From Monarcha castaneiventris obscurior (lineage: Eukaryota > Chordata > Aves > Passeriformes > Monarchidae), in assembly GCA_026261815.1 (NCBI GenBank), contig JAMPIT010000174.1, positions 2,914,001 through 2,978,000 on the forward strand: a DNA stretch of 64,000 nt, given 5' to 3'. Under the pieces are notes generated by a model. That model was not told where the DNA came from and did not search any database. It saw only the letters and a program-made list of their open reading frames with translations. A program made the translations under genes and the position numbers. Below, piece by piece: positions 37,301-51,000 of the stretch (positions are counted from its first letter, which is position 1; each line of letters begins with the position of its first letter).

Positions 37301-37333
37301 ACTGACTGCTTCTTCTTCTCTTCTGTGTTTCAG
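37301..37333 (+). other. Splice-acceptor-like site
   Basis: A branch-point-like CTGAC (adenine at about 37305) is followed by an unbroken pyrimidine-rich tract CTTCTTCTTCTCTTCTGTG and TTTCAG ending at 37333, the spacing of a typical vertebrate 3' splice site. One frame downstream stays open about 32 codons (37336-37431) and encodes nothing I recognise. A noncoding exon, or no exon at all, is equally possible. Confidence 0.3.
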
Positions 37334-38143
37334 GCTCAACCAGCACAGCTCAGCTGCTTCGTTTGACAGCATTCCCTCACAATTTCAGTCTTGTTGCAGA
37401 GCTTCTCCCTCTTCCTGAACCACCCCTGGATTAGGGGCATCAAAAGTACAGGGACAGTTGTTTTAACAACTAACAGAGGCTTCCCTGTGGTACATCACTG
37501 TCGTTCATGAGGATGGAAAAACCAGTCTGAGCAGACCTGTTAATCCCCCACTTTTTTTTTTTTTTCTTTTCCCAAACTGATGTACTGCTCACAACTGCTC
37601 ACAACCTGTTAGCTATGCTAAAGGTGCTTGATTTTCTCTGATCAAGGGTTAGCAGAGAAAAAAGCTTCAAGCACTTTGTGATCAAGGACAGCTGGGATGC
37701 TCTTAGATACTGCTAGAGGCTGCTACAAATGTTGACAGATGTTAAGCCTCCTGTGGCTATCCTTACCTGGGTGCAGTGATACCTTCAGATTCCTCAGAGG
37801 ATTGCTGGGAGCCACTCAAGAATTTTCTATAAAATCAGGAGTGTAAAGAATATCTCAAACCAGAGCCCAGAAAATCCTGTCAAACGGTTGTATCTCTTTT
37901 GTGCTATAAACCTTAACTCTTTTTCATGGAATAAGTATGAAATACAATAAAATGTAGATTGCACAGAAAAGAAATCAGGAGAAGATTTACTTTCTCAGCT
38001 TTGCTTTCTCTTCTCAGAGAAACGTTGCAGTTGTAGGCAGATGTACAATAGAATTGGATTTATTTTTAATTTTTTATTCTGATTATATTTTATTTTTAGC
38101 ATATTGTCAATATACTGGTTTTAGATGAAATTATGGTTTTGGC

Positions 38144-38164
38144 TTTTTTTTTTTTTTTTTTTTT
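38144..38164. repeat. T21 homopolymer
   Basis: Twenty-one consecutive T. It is not attached to a recognisable retroelement copy. Confidence 0.95.
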
Positions 38165-40787
38165 GAGTGGTCTGAAAAAGGGTTTTTGGGAATATCTTGT
38201 GATGTGAGCGTATATAAGCCTTTACATAGGTGAGCAGTTATACCTCTTTTTGCCAATTTTTACTCAGAATGAAACATTCAAATGCATTTGCTAGAAACCA
38301 GATATTAATTTTGGTTTACTGAAAATGAATTAATCAGTATCTTCCATTTGTACATTAAGCTATTTATCTTGGATTCATTGTTGTTATAGCATGAAAGCAA
38401 CAGAAGACAAAGAGAATAGCCTGAGAAGATGAGGAAGTGGATGTAGCGGGCACTGTTTTTGAGGGAATGCATCTGATGATTGTCCTAGAGGAATGAGAAA
38501 GTAGTGCTCTGCCAAGAAATTCTCTAACACAGATTTCCAGCAGTGAGTTTGGAGTCAGAAAGAGCCACTCTGCTACATACAGAATTCTTCTCCTTGGGCA
38601 GAGAATGAGAGCATGGATTATATATGACAGGTACATAGATGCATTGCTTAACCATCTTGAGGGTGCTCAGGTACAGCAATGGGAAAAATGAACACAGGAG
38701 CTTACACAGCACAGCCTTTCCTCACAATCTGATACCTGAATAGTTAATGACTACCAGAGAAAGGAGGGAAGTCTATATACTGGAAATCTAATTCCCAGGA
38801 AGATAAATGAAATTGTGATGAAGAAAAATTGGAAAGCAGACTGATTTGTAATTTATTACACAGCTAACAAAACTGAAACTACAGAAAATGAAAGTAGACA
38901 CATTAGAAATATAAAATAGAATTTGTATAGAATTTACAGTAGTGCAAAAAAAATAAGATAAGCATGACCATTCTTTCTCTTCCAATATATTTTCCATGTA
39001 ATCAAAGCACAGTGTATGATTAAAAGCAAGTTTACACTTACTTTTGAAATATTTATTGTATTTGTACTCCCATAACAAATATGTATGACTCACAACAAAT
39101 ATACATGTATAAAATGTGAGTATAGAAAGGTAAACTTTTGTAATGAACCTCCATTATGAATATAATACAACAGTAAAGTAAATTCATTCAAATTGAACAT
39201 ATTAGAACTCTTGCATGAAAAAAATTTCTATAGTGTTTTCTGACAGGATAGAGTGCAGTACTGTGTTTAATTTACAGGAAGGGGTGCACAAACTGTTAAC
39301 AATTACAGGCATTTTTTTAATTATGACATCAAGTGTTATTGAGATCTGAAAGTCACCTCCTGACAACGGTAGCATATTTCAACAATTATTGTTGTAAAAG
39401 TGTATTATTTACCTAATGAATTAAATTACAAATGGCTCAGGGCTGAGCCTAAAAGGGAATGTAGAGCCTACAATTAAAAAAAATTATGTAAGGAAAAGGT
39501 ATATAATAAAATTCGGTTTCCTATTTAGGTTTATTTACACTGGATGGGAAGAGGAAGATGTATAAAGCTCAGTTCACAGCATCCTGAGTCCTGCAGATAG
39601 AAATGCTAAATCATCCTGGTACAAGAATACAAGTATGGCTAAAAACTAGTTTCCCAGTTTTTGGACCTCACATGTGGCTGCAAATTGAAGTTTGGGATTC
39701 AAAGAGTAAAACTTTTTCTTACATCTGCAAACCTAAGCTACCATTTATAAAAAGATTCATGATTTAATTCAGAAAGTTTGTGGGAAAACAAGACGTAAGC
39801 TTTCATATAAAAGCAACGTTTGCTTCCTTCTTGGACCTAAAGATGACCGCCTCTCCTGCAGAATGCTCAGACAGTATCTGGAAATAGTGCAGTCAGGGTT
39901 TGTGCAATTTGTTCATCCTTCCTGAAAAAGATGCTACTCTGCAAACAATTAATGAGAAGATCTTAATAAAGTAGAACAAGTGATTTACACTTTACAGTGT
40001 AATAGCCAAGATGCATTGCTAAAGAAAAGGAGATATGCTAATGTAAAACATTTCTATAGAATATATCTGATTTTATTTTGCAGCCTTAAAAATAATCAGA
40101 GCAAAGAGCAGGCAACTCTCTGATAATCAGGTATTGGATCCCATGTTTTCTTCCTCTCCATCCCAGCTGGCATTCTGTTTTACTATATATAAATTTGAAT
40201 GACATTCATAGTCCACCTTCATGGCCTTGAAATACTCTATTATCTGTTGCTTCATAACCAGGTTCTTCAGTGAATTGATCCCCATTATTTTAAATCCATG
40301 TTACCAGTTCTCCTCTTCACTTTAGATTTGCCTTCCAAATCCATTCTTGAGCATCAGCTCATGTTCTTTATCAATAATTAAATCAATTCTTTATTCACAC
40401 AATTTCTTTCATAGTTCATCAGTTTTCTATTTCCCTTTATGTTGGAAGTCCAGCCGTAGTGTGTTTATCTTAGGAATATAGATGCAGGTGTCTATCACTC
40501 TCCCCCTACAGTGTCCTTTTATGTCCACCAAGACATCAGTAATTTGTCTATTTAGGAAATATTTCTAAACTCTAACATCTATTAAGTCTCGGACTTTAAA
40601 AAAAAACCCAAAATGGTTTATTATTTTTGGCTTGCTTTGAAGAAAATCAGTTCAGTAACAAACATGAACAAGGATAGAAATCCAAGGTGGTCCAATTGCA
40701 GTATATCAATAAATTTCTATGAGTAGTAATTTTAGCTTTCCACACCTCTTTCCTAATTATGAAGCAAATTGACATAAGTAACCCTGA

Positions 40788-41147
40788 ATCACATAATCAC
40801 AGAACTGTTAGTGTTGGAAAGGCCCTCTGGATGTCATCCAGTCCAACACCCCTGCCAAGGCAGGGTTACCTGGAGCAGGTTACCCAGGAACACATCCAGG
40901 TGGGTTTGGAATGTCTGCAGTGAGGGAGACTTCATGATATCCCTGGGCAAGTGACAGAGTGCTCTGTCACCCTCAATGTAAAGAAGCTCTTCCTTCTGTT
41001 GAGGAAAAATGTCTTGTATTTCAGTTTATGGACATTGCTACTCCTCCTGTGACTGGGTAGCACCAAAAAGAATCTGGCACCATCTTCTTGACACCCGCCT
41101 TTGTGATATTTATATGCATTAATATCCCCTCTCAGACTTCTCTACAC
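40788..41147 (-). mobile_element. CR1 LINE 3' end
   Basis: This is the antisense layout of a CR1 3' segment: ATCACATAATCACAGAACTG, GTCATCCAGTCCAACACC, ACCTGGAGCAGGTTACCC, AGTGCTCTGTCACCCTCAAT, GTAAAGAAGCTCTTCCTTC, CATCTTCTTGACACCCGCC and ATATCCCCTCTCAGACTTCT. On the minus strand this covers the ORF2 C-terminal end and 3' UTR. It is a different CR1 subfamily from the copy at 15536, judging by the 3' sequence. 5'-truncated near 41147. Confidence 0.94.
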
Positions 41148-43739
41148 AGAATCATTTCTATCAAACAAGATAACCATAAGCATGGCTTAAAATCAACGTT
41201 TTAATTTACTACGGGCAGAGAACCAAGAGGTCACACTCAGGCAGCTTATAGTTCAGTGAGAGAATGACTTGATGAACCATAGCAACTCAAAGTTTTTCTG
41301 GTTTGTGATACTGTGCCTACTGCTCAAAAACATTGCCTTCAAAAAGAACATACTGTAACATTAGCTCTACAAAAACTGCCCTTCAGATATTTAAAGCATT
41401 TTATTAGAACTCTGTCTTCTATCTTTCTTTGGAAATGATGGATGCTCAGAACTTATGTTTCTGAGGAAAGATGAGGTATGATTATACTGTTGTTTGGCTT
41501 TCAGGAAAATGGCATCAGACATCATGAGAGTTACCAAAGAATCATTACATTTGAGAGGCAATGTATGAACATTAGATTTAATAATCAGCTCAGGGCATAA
41601 TGTTTTCGGTCCTGTTGCTTTGAAAGCAGTTCATGATGAAACCTGGCTCACAAGATGTGCTGTCATGTGGTGTATTTCCATGACAATTTATAAAGAAATC
41701 ACAACCAATTTTCCCCTGAGGCTTTGTGATCTGGGAGGCTAAATGGCAATGCCTTTGGTCTGCAAATCAGTATCTAGTTATAGGACTGCAAGGTCATGGA
41801 TATTATCCTGTTCTAAAAAGACATATACATGAAAACGTTTTTTCAAAAGCTGGTGTGTAGACTAATAATGTTCAAACACTAAAGAAACATCAAAGCACAG
41901 AGTGGGTCTGGAAGGTTATTCTATATGCAGATTAATATTGCAGACATCAGAGATTTTGGATGTGAATCTGCTGTTTTCCTGTTGCACTGAAATTAACAAA
42001 ATGCGCAGCTTTCAGGTGGTAAATATTATGTGATGACATCTTTAAGACATCAAAGCAATATATGGAACAATGAGAAGTTTGCTGGAAGAAGATAAAAAAA
42101 TTACTTAAATAATTATATTCTAACCTATATTGCTTCACAAAGTATGGTAACTGTAAATAGTAAGGGGATAAAATTTGTGTGTTTGCTTTTAATGTGCTTT
42201 TACAAATGATACTCAACTTCTCTAATTATTTTAAAAATCAAGTTATGGTAGAATTTTCTTCACTGTGATGGATAGTAAAAGAAGAAAAAAAATATTCTGC
42301 TACTACAAAAAATGGGGGAAAAAAGGACATCTAAAGTTGTATTTTTGAAAATAAGTTACAAAACTGTGAGATTTTTAACAGGGAAAAAATTTCCGAATTC
42401 AAATATTTTCAGTAGCGTTCCTTTTTATCCCCCAAATTCTATATGCAAAATTATTCCTTCAGCAATTAACCTTGATAACAAACTGATTGTTTTCTAAATC
42501 ACATATTTTTGATATGGAATCTTGATTTCAATATTATATAGTGAAGATGAACATTGTAAGCAAATTGTCTAGAAGTTTTCATAGTATCCTTTTAAGCACT
42601 TGAAAGTGTCCCTAAAAATCCCAGTTAAAATTTCTTTAACAGAAGCTGCTGATTCCTATAACCTCACATTCAAAAATCTCTTTTACAGGTCACTAACATT
42701 GGTCAGAGTGCAGTGCCTGGTCCTGAGGCCGACTGGTCAGTCAAAATTGCCAAACGTGCCTGCTCTGAGACAGTGCAGCCATTTCTGAGCTGCTCACAGG
42801 AATTGGCTTCTGGCTTAGAAATGAACATTTTTCAATGTCTCTAAGAAGAAAATTCAGTCCGTCCTGAATCCTTGAGCATTAACTCATCTTTTGAAATCCA
42901 GCTTCACACAACTCTTTGCTGCCATATGAGTTCATATATACTACTTATGATTATATACAATTTCACATGGGAATAAGAATATTTATTCACTGTCAGAATT
43001 TATGATTTACATCAGATTATTTTCTGGAAGGTATAAATTTTAACAAGACCTTCATAATTGTTAGGCTATGAGCCCGATAAATACAATTAATAATACTAAC
43101 AACAATAACAATAGTAATAATTATTTAAAATAGCTTACCAAATTTCCTCATAATGACTTTTAAAAGATTATAAAATGTTCTTCAGGTGGGCTGAAATTGG
43201 TAATTGTTTGTTTAATAGGTATTTATTGTTTTGTATTATATTTAATTCAGCAGTGTATCAGAGTATATGAAGCTTTCTAAAAGTGAATTTTTGTTTTTGC
43301 TTTTTCTCCAAAATAATCACGCTTAGCCTGCAAACAGCGAATCACATCCTAAAGTAAAATAAAATTCTTATTGCCGTTTCAAAAACTTATTGAAATCTTC
43401 TGATGTTTCACTTTGTTATATTTAAATCACAAAACTTTACCTTATGGCAATCAAAAAATAATTTCTTCATAATCACTGTATCCACAGCACTTAAAACATA
43501 AACAGATTATATTTTTTGCAATACAAGTTTAATTGCAATGCTGTATATTGTAATACTACAGCTTTTACGATACTGGGAACATAATCGATCAGACAGCACA
43601 GTCTTTCCACAAAATCTTTTTTCAGTTTCTTTTGTAAACTCACACCTTGAGAATTCTGGAACTGGAAACCTCAAAAGCAAAATTGGGAGAACAAAAATCT
43701 TGTTCAATTTGTTTATAACTTACTTAACTAAGCATCTTC

Positions 43740-43793
43740 ATTGTAGAACTTTCACCATGTTTAACTATTGTAGAACTTTCACCATGTTTAACT
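43740..43793. repeat. Perfect 27-bp tandem duplication
   Basis: The unit begins ATTGTAGAACTTTCACCATG and occurs twice without mismatch (43740-43766, 43767-43793), followed by ATT. Being 27 bp it keeps frame in a spurious-looking plus-strand open frame at 43538-43936. Perfect identity suggests a recent slippage or duplication event. Confidence 0.97.
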
Positions 43794-45025
43794 ATTTTGA
43801 ATGTCGTCCAAAGCCCACTAGAAAAAGTGAGAAGAATCTCCAGTCTTTAGAATGTGTTCTACATAACTTACTGGATTTTGATTTCAAAAAAAAGTTTACA
43901 CAAATACACTTTAAGCACTTGTGTACCTTAGTTTAATGACTCTTAAACTTCAGATTAAAGTGAAGATATTTTTCTACTTTTCTTATTGTATTTATTTTAC
44001 TGTGGTATGTTCTTGAAGAGCCAAAAGGTTACATTCCATATTTATTTACAGAAACATAAACTAATACATTGGCTTCAAGACAATGGAGAATAATAAATCT
44101 TCATAGTGAAAATTCCAAGAATAAAGTCTTAGTTCATATGTTAGAACCATGGCTAGAGTCCCAGGTGCGGGGAGAATGACAGTGTAAGTGCTTATGTTCA
44201 GCATTATGTTCAGCATTTTGTACTCACTAGAGTTCACAAAGTGGAACTGAGATCAATAAGGCGTCTGTTTCCATCACTGTGAACACAATTAATTGCCTAA
44301 ATACACGTATCCCACAGCAACATGAAAACAGAAAATCAAACCAAAAAATATTTACTGCTGAAGAGACAGATGAGAAAATCTTGTCCCACAAAAGAGGATG
44401 TGCTACTATTTTCATTTATTGAAATGCTGTTTTGGTAGTAGGAAGCACAGTACAGAAGCCTCTCTGCTTGCAGAACCATGATGCAAGCACAAACTAGAAT
44501 GTGTGTATTAGCATATTTTTGACACCTCAGGGGCTCTACAATTTTTTATGATTGAATAGGTATTAAATAGAGTTTTCTGCTCAGTTTGAACAGCAGCATC
44601 CCACACGTCTGGTTATCAATTATCTCGTGCTTCTCATGCATCCATCACTTCAGTAGCTCAGGACCAGTCAGAGCAAACTTCTTTCTGACATAACGATCAT
44701 GGTGGTTTTATTGAATTCTATTGTGCTCTCAAGTTTTCTTAGTCATCAACATAGAAAAATAATGTTGTTTGATAGTTTCAAGGACACATTTAGGATCATT
44801 TTTCATTGGCCTGACAGTGTTTCATTAAGGAAATACCCAAAATTTGAAGCATTCTGGCAATACCATTTATACAAACATTGAAAGGAAAATGCTCTTGACA
44901 TTTTCAAGGCGTCTAGACTCTTATATTTTGTTTGCTTAAAAACTATATCAGTTATCCTGAGGAAAAATATATACAGTTGGTCTTTACATTTTGTCTCTTA
45001 AAGATATCTGTTCCTGAAATAAGGT

Positions 45026-45047
45026 GGGGGGATGGGGGCTGGGAGGG
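45026..45047 (+). other. G-quadruplex motif in AT-rich DNA
   Basis: Runs of 6, 5, 3 and 3 G are separated by loops of 2, 2 and 1 bases (GGGGGGATGGGGG, CT, GGGAGGG). This fits the canonical quadruplex rule with short loops, hence predicted to be stable. It stands alone with no promoter-like features nearby. Confidence 0.85.
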
Positions 45048-48000
45048 AGGCGGAGAAGAATGTCATACTAATGTTATATTGAAAATTAGCATTGTTTGAA
45101 TAAACTCTACTAATATGCAAAATCTTGCCTCTGAATTATAATATGGATTTTGTCTCCTACAAGTAAAGAAACCAGCAAAACCTTCCAGATCACTCTAACA
45201 TACTGAGTAGTCCCTTCATAAGAGTACATTGAAACAAATTCTATCTCTCTACCACAGTTCATATCTCCAGAGCAACCTAATGTACCAGTCACTACAATAG
45301 TCTGTACAATTCCCACAGGTTCATTTCACAGGCATTCAAGGAGAATGGCTTAAGGCATGAAAAATATAATGTGTAATCCAGAGACAACTGGCTGATGATG
45401 AACACAATGGTATGCTTCTCTATAAGGATCGCACCTGATGACAACTAAATGCATTGGCCTATTTATAGTCCTTTCTTACAGTCTTTTGACAGTCTCAAAT
45501 ATAAAATTCACATTTTTGTTGTGTTGAGGTCTCTTTCTTGCAGGTGTTTTTTAACTGTCATTACTCCTTCTCATTACCAAAATCCTAGAAAGGCTGTGTT
45601 TTCAATCCCTTGCTCTTAATCTTTGCTCGATTTCCACAACTGATAGACCCAAACAAGATGGATTATAAGCATACTGTGAAGCTTTGATTCATGTCATCTT
45701 TACACAGTGATGGTGGCTGCTCTATGGCTCAAAGAATACATCAGATTATCAAGTGATGAAAGCTCCCCAACTTCTACTGATATTAACAGTGAATCTATTT
45801 CCTGATTTTTATTACTGATCAAAAAATCTTCTTTCAGTGACATTAGATTTTCTTCTCCTGAGAAATATGCATAAAATGGATTTTGCTTCATCAGAGAAGT
45901 GTGATTTCAGCTGTTTCTCTGTCTCCTCCTACTGTTGTGGATTTTATACTGGTTATTCCCATTACAAATAGGAAATATAGTAGGCAGAATCAAAGCTGAT
46001 ATATGTCATGTTCTTTTTACTAAAGGAAAGTTTAACATGGTTGGAACTTTAGAGTATAGCTCAATGATACAGAAGCTGTCATATTTAAAAGAAGTTTCAA
46101 AGACAGTTAAATACAGGTTACATGTGTTAGAATTGAACAGAGTCATAAAAAAGAAAGGTTTCAGAAAAAGTGTGGTGACACAGATTTTTGGTACAAAATC
46201 GGTGTTGTATGTGGGTGGTCTACAAGATCTGGGAATTTCAGAATATTTACAGGATAAACCAGTGGAGAATAGTAAAATGTGTTGTTTTCCTCTGAATTCA
46301 AATAGTCTGGGAACAAACACCCATGGTGCTGTCAGAGAGAAGGGTGTGCTTGATGGGGAGGGAGAATTGCAGCAGTTTCGAACAACTAGCTAGCGCAGCT
46401 GGTGGGCTGTGCCTAAGCAGCAATTCCATCCCCAAGGTCTATCTGTGGGCACCACCAACTTTTTTATTAGGATTACTAGAAGACTGGCATGTGGGCTAAG
46501 ACTCTTCTTGTACATTTTATTCTTTACCTTCCACCTTCATGTGTATGTGCTTCTCTTAACGAGCTTTTAGGTGTGCTAAGACTGAAAATAATGGTCTAGG
46601 GGTGCTTGAGGTCATGTCACACCTGAACACCAAGAAGCAGATCAGGCCAAGGACAGCTCTGGGATTTTTTTATTCCTCTTGACACAAACTATGCTTTTTC
46701 ATCTGATTATTCATTCTTCTGGGAGACAGAAGTCCAGCTCACTAGGCGAGGTACATGAAAAATGCTACTGAATCAGAAGTTTTTTGTCATGATGATAGCT
46801 TGCTTTAATTTAGCGTATGTAAATCACTGACACAGAGAAATCAAAGATCTTACTACCTTATGTTATTGGGGGGATTTGACTTATGAGAATTTTGAATCAA
46901 ATCAATGTCTCTATCTCCCAGTTGGCTGTCCCTAGGCTCTCCTTCAATAATTTATTTTTTCCAGAATTTTTGGCTGAAGAACCACTTCTTTGTCCTACTT
47001 GTTTGACTATTTTGAATAAATCACTGCTGCCACAGCATCTGGGACTTGGCAAAAACTGTCAGATGTACAGCAAGGATACAACTTTGTTCTGGATATCTCA
47101 TTAGAGCTGCCCCTCCCTGAATGCACAGATTTTGCTAGATTGAAAAAGAGAATTAATTTGGTCTACAGTGTAAGCCTCTTGCACAAACTCACACATATCA
47201 AAGTTTGTCTGTAAAAAGAAAGAAGCAAGACAAAAGATTTTAAAAAGGTGTTAATTTAATAATTCAGACATTTCAATCTGAAAAATTCAAAATTTGTTTC
47301 TTCCCTTTAATTTAAAAAATTAACTCTTTTGGTATGTATTTTAATGTCTGTGGTGTTATGCTACTTGGTGAATTTGCTCTCCCTCACTTCAATCTGTCCA
47401 TGATCAAGACTAATTTCTGTCAGTAAATAGTTTTTTATGGGAGACAAAAAACTGGATTTTAGTTTGATAACCTAGTGTTTTCTCTTTCCATTGCTAAGGT
47501 AATATCTTAAATTGCCTAAGAAGAGGTCAGCAGAATTCAGGCTCCATCCATCTCTGTTTCTATCCCAACAGCTCACAAGAACTAGAGCTCTGTCTGCAAA
47601 GTACTTTTATGATGGTATTACTCCACAGTTTTAGAAAGCTGCATGGACACCAAAGCAACTGAAATCTACCAGATTAAACTGTGTTATTAAAATCCTTTTA
47701 TTTTTCCCATATTAGCAGCATTGCAGAAGACTTTGAAATGTTGCCGAACTTCAACACGAATGATGGTGATTCGGTTGCAAACATATGCACTAGTGTGCTC
47801 AGTTTCAGTTGTATCCTTTGAGCATCATAGTGATAGAGCTTGTCTTGCATGAATAATCGTGCGGGAATGGATGACATCAGTGAAGTGATGCATCCAAAAG
47901 TTTCAGAAAAACAAGTTAATTTTAGAAGGCCAGCCTCCCCACAATCTTTTTAGTAGGGAAACATTAAACAAAAATGGGTTTCACCTCTCTTTAACAAGAC

Positions 48001-51000
48001 TTTCACACGGTGTTTGCCCATTAATGTTCAAATTACATATCTTCAAATAAGTATTTTTTAAGAATAGTTGTGGTATTTCATGGACAGTGAAAATATTGCA
48101 TTATTGCAAAATTCAATATACAGCTAAAAATACTTGCATATCTATATCTATGTATACATCTCTACCTATTTTGCAGTAGCAGATCTTTGAACTTTAGTAG
48201 AAAATTTTACAGTTAGTCAAAAGTAGTCCTGGGGCCCTTTAAATTTTGAAAGCCTGAAATTGGTCTAATGGGTGAGAGAGAATGAGAAATTTTGAATGAA
48301 CAGATGGAAAAGTCCAAAAAATCCTATTTCATAATAAGCCAGAGAAATAACATAGGCATGTGAACAAAGAGAGCCAAGGCAATAAAACTCCTACAAGAAA
48401 CTGAATAAGAACTTTTCTAATAAATGCACATAAACTACAACATTTTCAAAAAGAGAATGTGTTTGCTATTTCCACAACAGTTGATAGGTTCAGAAACCCT
48501 GGGTATTTTGTATTCTCTTTTGTGGCTATAAACTAACTGTCAGGCAAATTTACAGGCTATCAAAATTGACATCTATAATCTGGGAAATATTTAAACAGTA
48601 TCTTCAGATGCTTTATTGCTATAATATGAATGATTTTTAAAAAATATATTTGAATATTATGGTGGTGCTTTAGCTACTCATTTATCTTTAAACTAAACAG
48701 GAACAATAAAGGTGCAAGCCCCTCTTAGCTCTATTCTCTTCTCATGGGCTTATTTGCAAGTTCTGGCCGTTTGTTTACAATTTTAATAGGCTTCCCTGGT
48801 TCAATCATCTTTGAAAAAAAAAAGGCATCAGCGGAAAGAAGCAAAAGCATAATTTCTTCTTTTGACAGAAAGTACAAGTTATGAGTATTGGAGCTGCTTA
48901 AGCTCAGCAGAGACTCTCAAGAGAAAATAGAAATTTCAATCTCCCGGCTTTTTGCACATTTCACTAAAGGCTCACAGATGGTAGCCCAGGGACTATGGTG
49001 CAGAAGGCAGGGTATTACTTTGATGGAAAGGTGTAACCTTGTGAACGATTTATGTGAATGCTGCTATATGCTCTACATTGTATTCTGTTGGTAAGGATGT
49101 CAAAATATGATTTCCACCTTCCTAGAATGGAGAGAGTTCAAAGAGTTAATGTGGAGGCCATCAATGGTCAATTTGTCATAGGATTTTATGAGCTGGATAG
49201 GGGTAGAAGAAGCATCTCTCTACAGCCTAGTTTAATCTCACACCATCTATATTCTTCTAGTACAGAGTTTTGGTGAGATATTGTAGAGATGAGACATCTT
49301 TTCCATTATTTGGGTGATCTAAAGAAATGCACTAGAGAGGATCACAGTGTCAGACAAATTGATTTGTCTATGAGAGACTTTTTGAGTGATATAATTTGGG
49401 GAAAGTAGAGAGGAGAATAATAGAGAAATGGAGGAGAAGGGAGTGCTTTATCCTCCTGTTTCAAGGAAGACTTAATGTTTTTCAATTTCTCTATAACTAC
49501 CAAAGGTTAAAAAGTACAACAAGTAAAGCAAGTTAGAACAGCAATCTCAGAGGACTTATTAAATTATCACAGTGGTGAAACTTGTAGAAATCTTTGGGTT
49601 GAATAGTCTGATCCATTTTCTAAAATTGTATTTTCTTCAGTCAAAAGAAATGCTAAGTCTTCAGGGACACTCCTGATTATATTGGGATCTCAGAAAGATT
49701 GTCTTGGAGGCAGGTAACTTGTAGTCCATTTTCTTTTTTTCACTTAGCATATCTCGTTCCTTTTTTCAATCTTCAACGACCTTAAGCAGTCGGCTAGGCT
49801 TTTAAAACTTCCACTGCTTTTTAATCACATACACGAAGTTTCTGGCAGCCAGTAACGCCGTTAGAATTCCCTCCCAATTCACCACTATGTACAACACTTC
49901 CCTTTCGTTTCTTTAGAAAGCTATGACAATTTATGCTGAGAGAAATGCTGTGATGAGCTATTTAATACGTTTTTAATGAAAACAGATAGTGTGGTTCAAT
50001 TTAATGAATTTAATGAAAGCCATATTTTGAAATGAAAATAAATTTTCACCAACATATAAAAGGGAAGCAAATAATTAACAGACAATAAATATGAACATTT
50101 AAAATTGTGATATCTTCTTAAGAAACTATTGATGACTTCTGATTCTACTGCTAAGGATTCCTTTCTCATCCAGCCATGGTGTCTTTGCAGTTTCAGCGAA
50201 ATATATTTTAATCTTCTACTATGATAATAAGGACACATATAAGACTTTCAATCTAGAATTATTAAGTACTTTCCAAACATTTATTTTCAGCACTTGTGCG
50301 TGTTTTCCATCATTTTATAGATATTTTAAATAAATTTAGAAAGTCTTTCTAAATTGGTTTCTAAAAATCACATACAAAAGGGGACAGTTTTTTCTGGGGA
50401 CAGTTTTGTATGCTTTAGTGGCTTCCTTAGAAAAGTCTAAATATCTAGAAAATATGTGCCTTTGACTTGGACAAAGTTCTGATTTATATTATACTTAAGT
50501 TATATGATACATACAAGATTTTGATTACTAATATTATGGGTAAAATCAAAGCTTTTTATGGATCCTGTGCAAATGTAATAGATACTGACCATGGATTTCT
50601 AGTGTGTGGACTACCAATTTGGTGATTTTTTAGTGAAGTCATTAATTCATTTCTGATAGCTGGACTATTTTTTTTTCAGAGTTTCTGACTAAAATGGCAT
50701 ATCTTTCAGTTCTGGGACTAAGGGAATGACGTCCCCTCTCCTTTACTGCCACTCCTGGCCTGAAACCTGCTCCCTCCAAAAACTATATTTAATGTTGTGT
50801 CTCTATTTGCTTCACTAGGATTACTAACTGTAGCAAATCTAAGTAGTGATAGGGATATTTTCAGAATCAAGGGCTGAGAGAATTGGAGCTTTTACTCATT
50901 AGAGACTAAGAGAGCTCTTTTTTATTTTGACAGAAAAGTCATGAAGCTACTGAAAGCAACCATTGGTCCTGCACTCAGGGAAATAGGCATGATATTTGTT

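Larger units (their letters stand above)
35120..40785. other. AT-rich unique sequence, no gene seen
   Basis: No gene could be supported. The part at 37130-37560 is less AT-rich and includes a good splice-acceptor-like site (listed separately). T runs lie at about 37552-37565 and 38144-38164. Confidence 0.45.

Noticed and set aside
45935..46393. 152-codon plus-strand open frame
   Set aside because: No recognisable domain, no promoter or splice signals around it; close to chance length.
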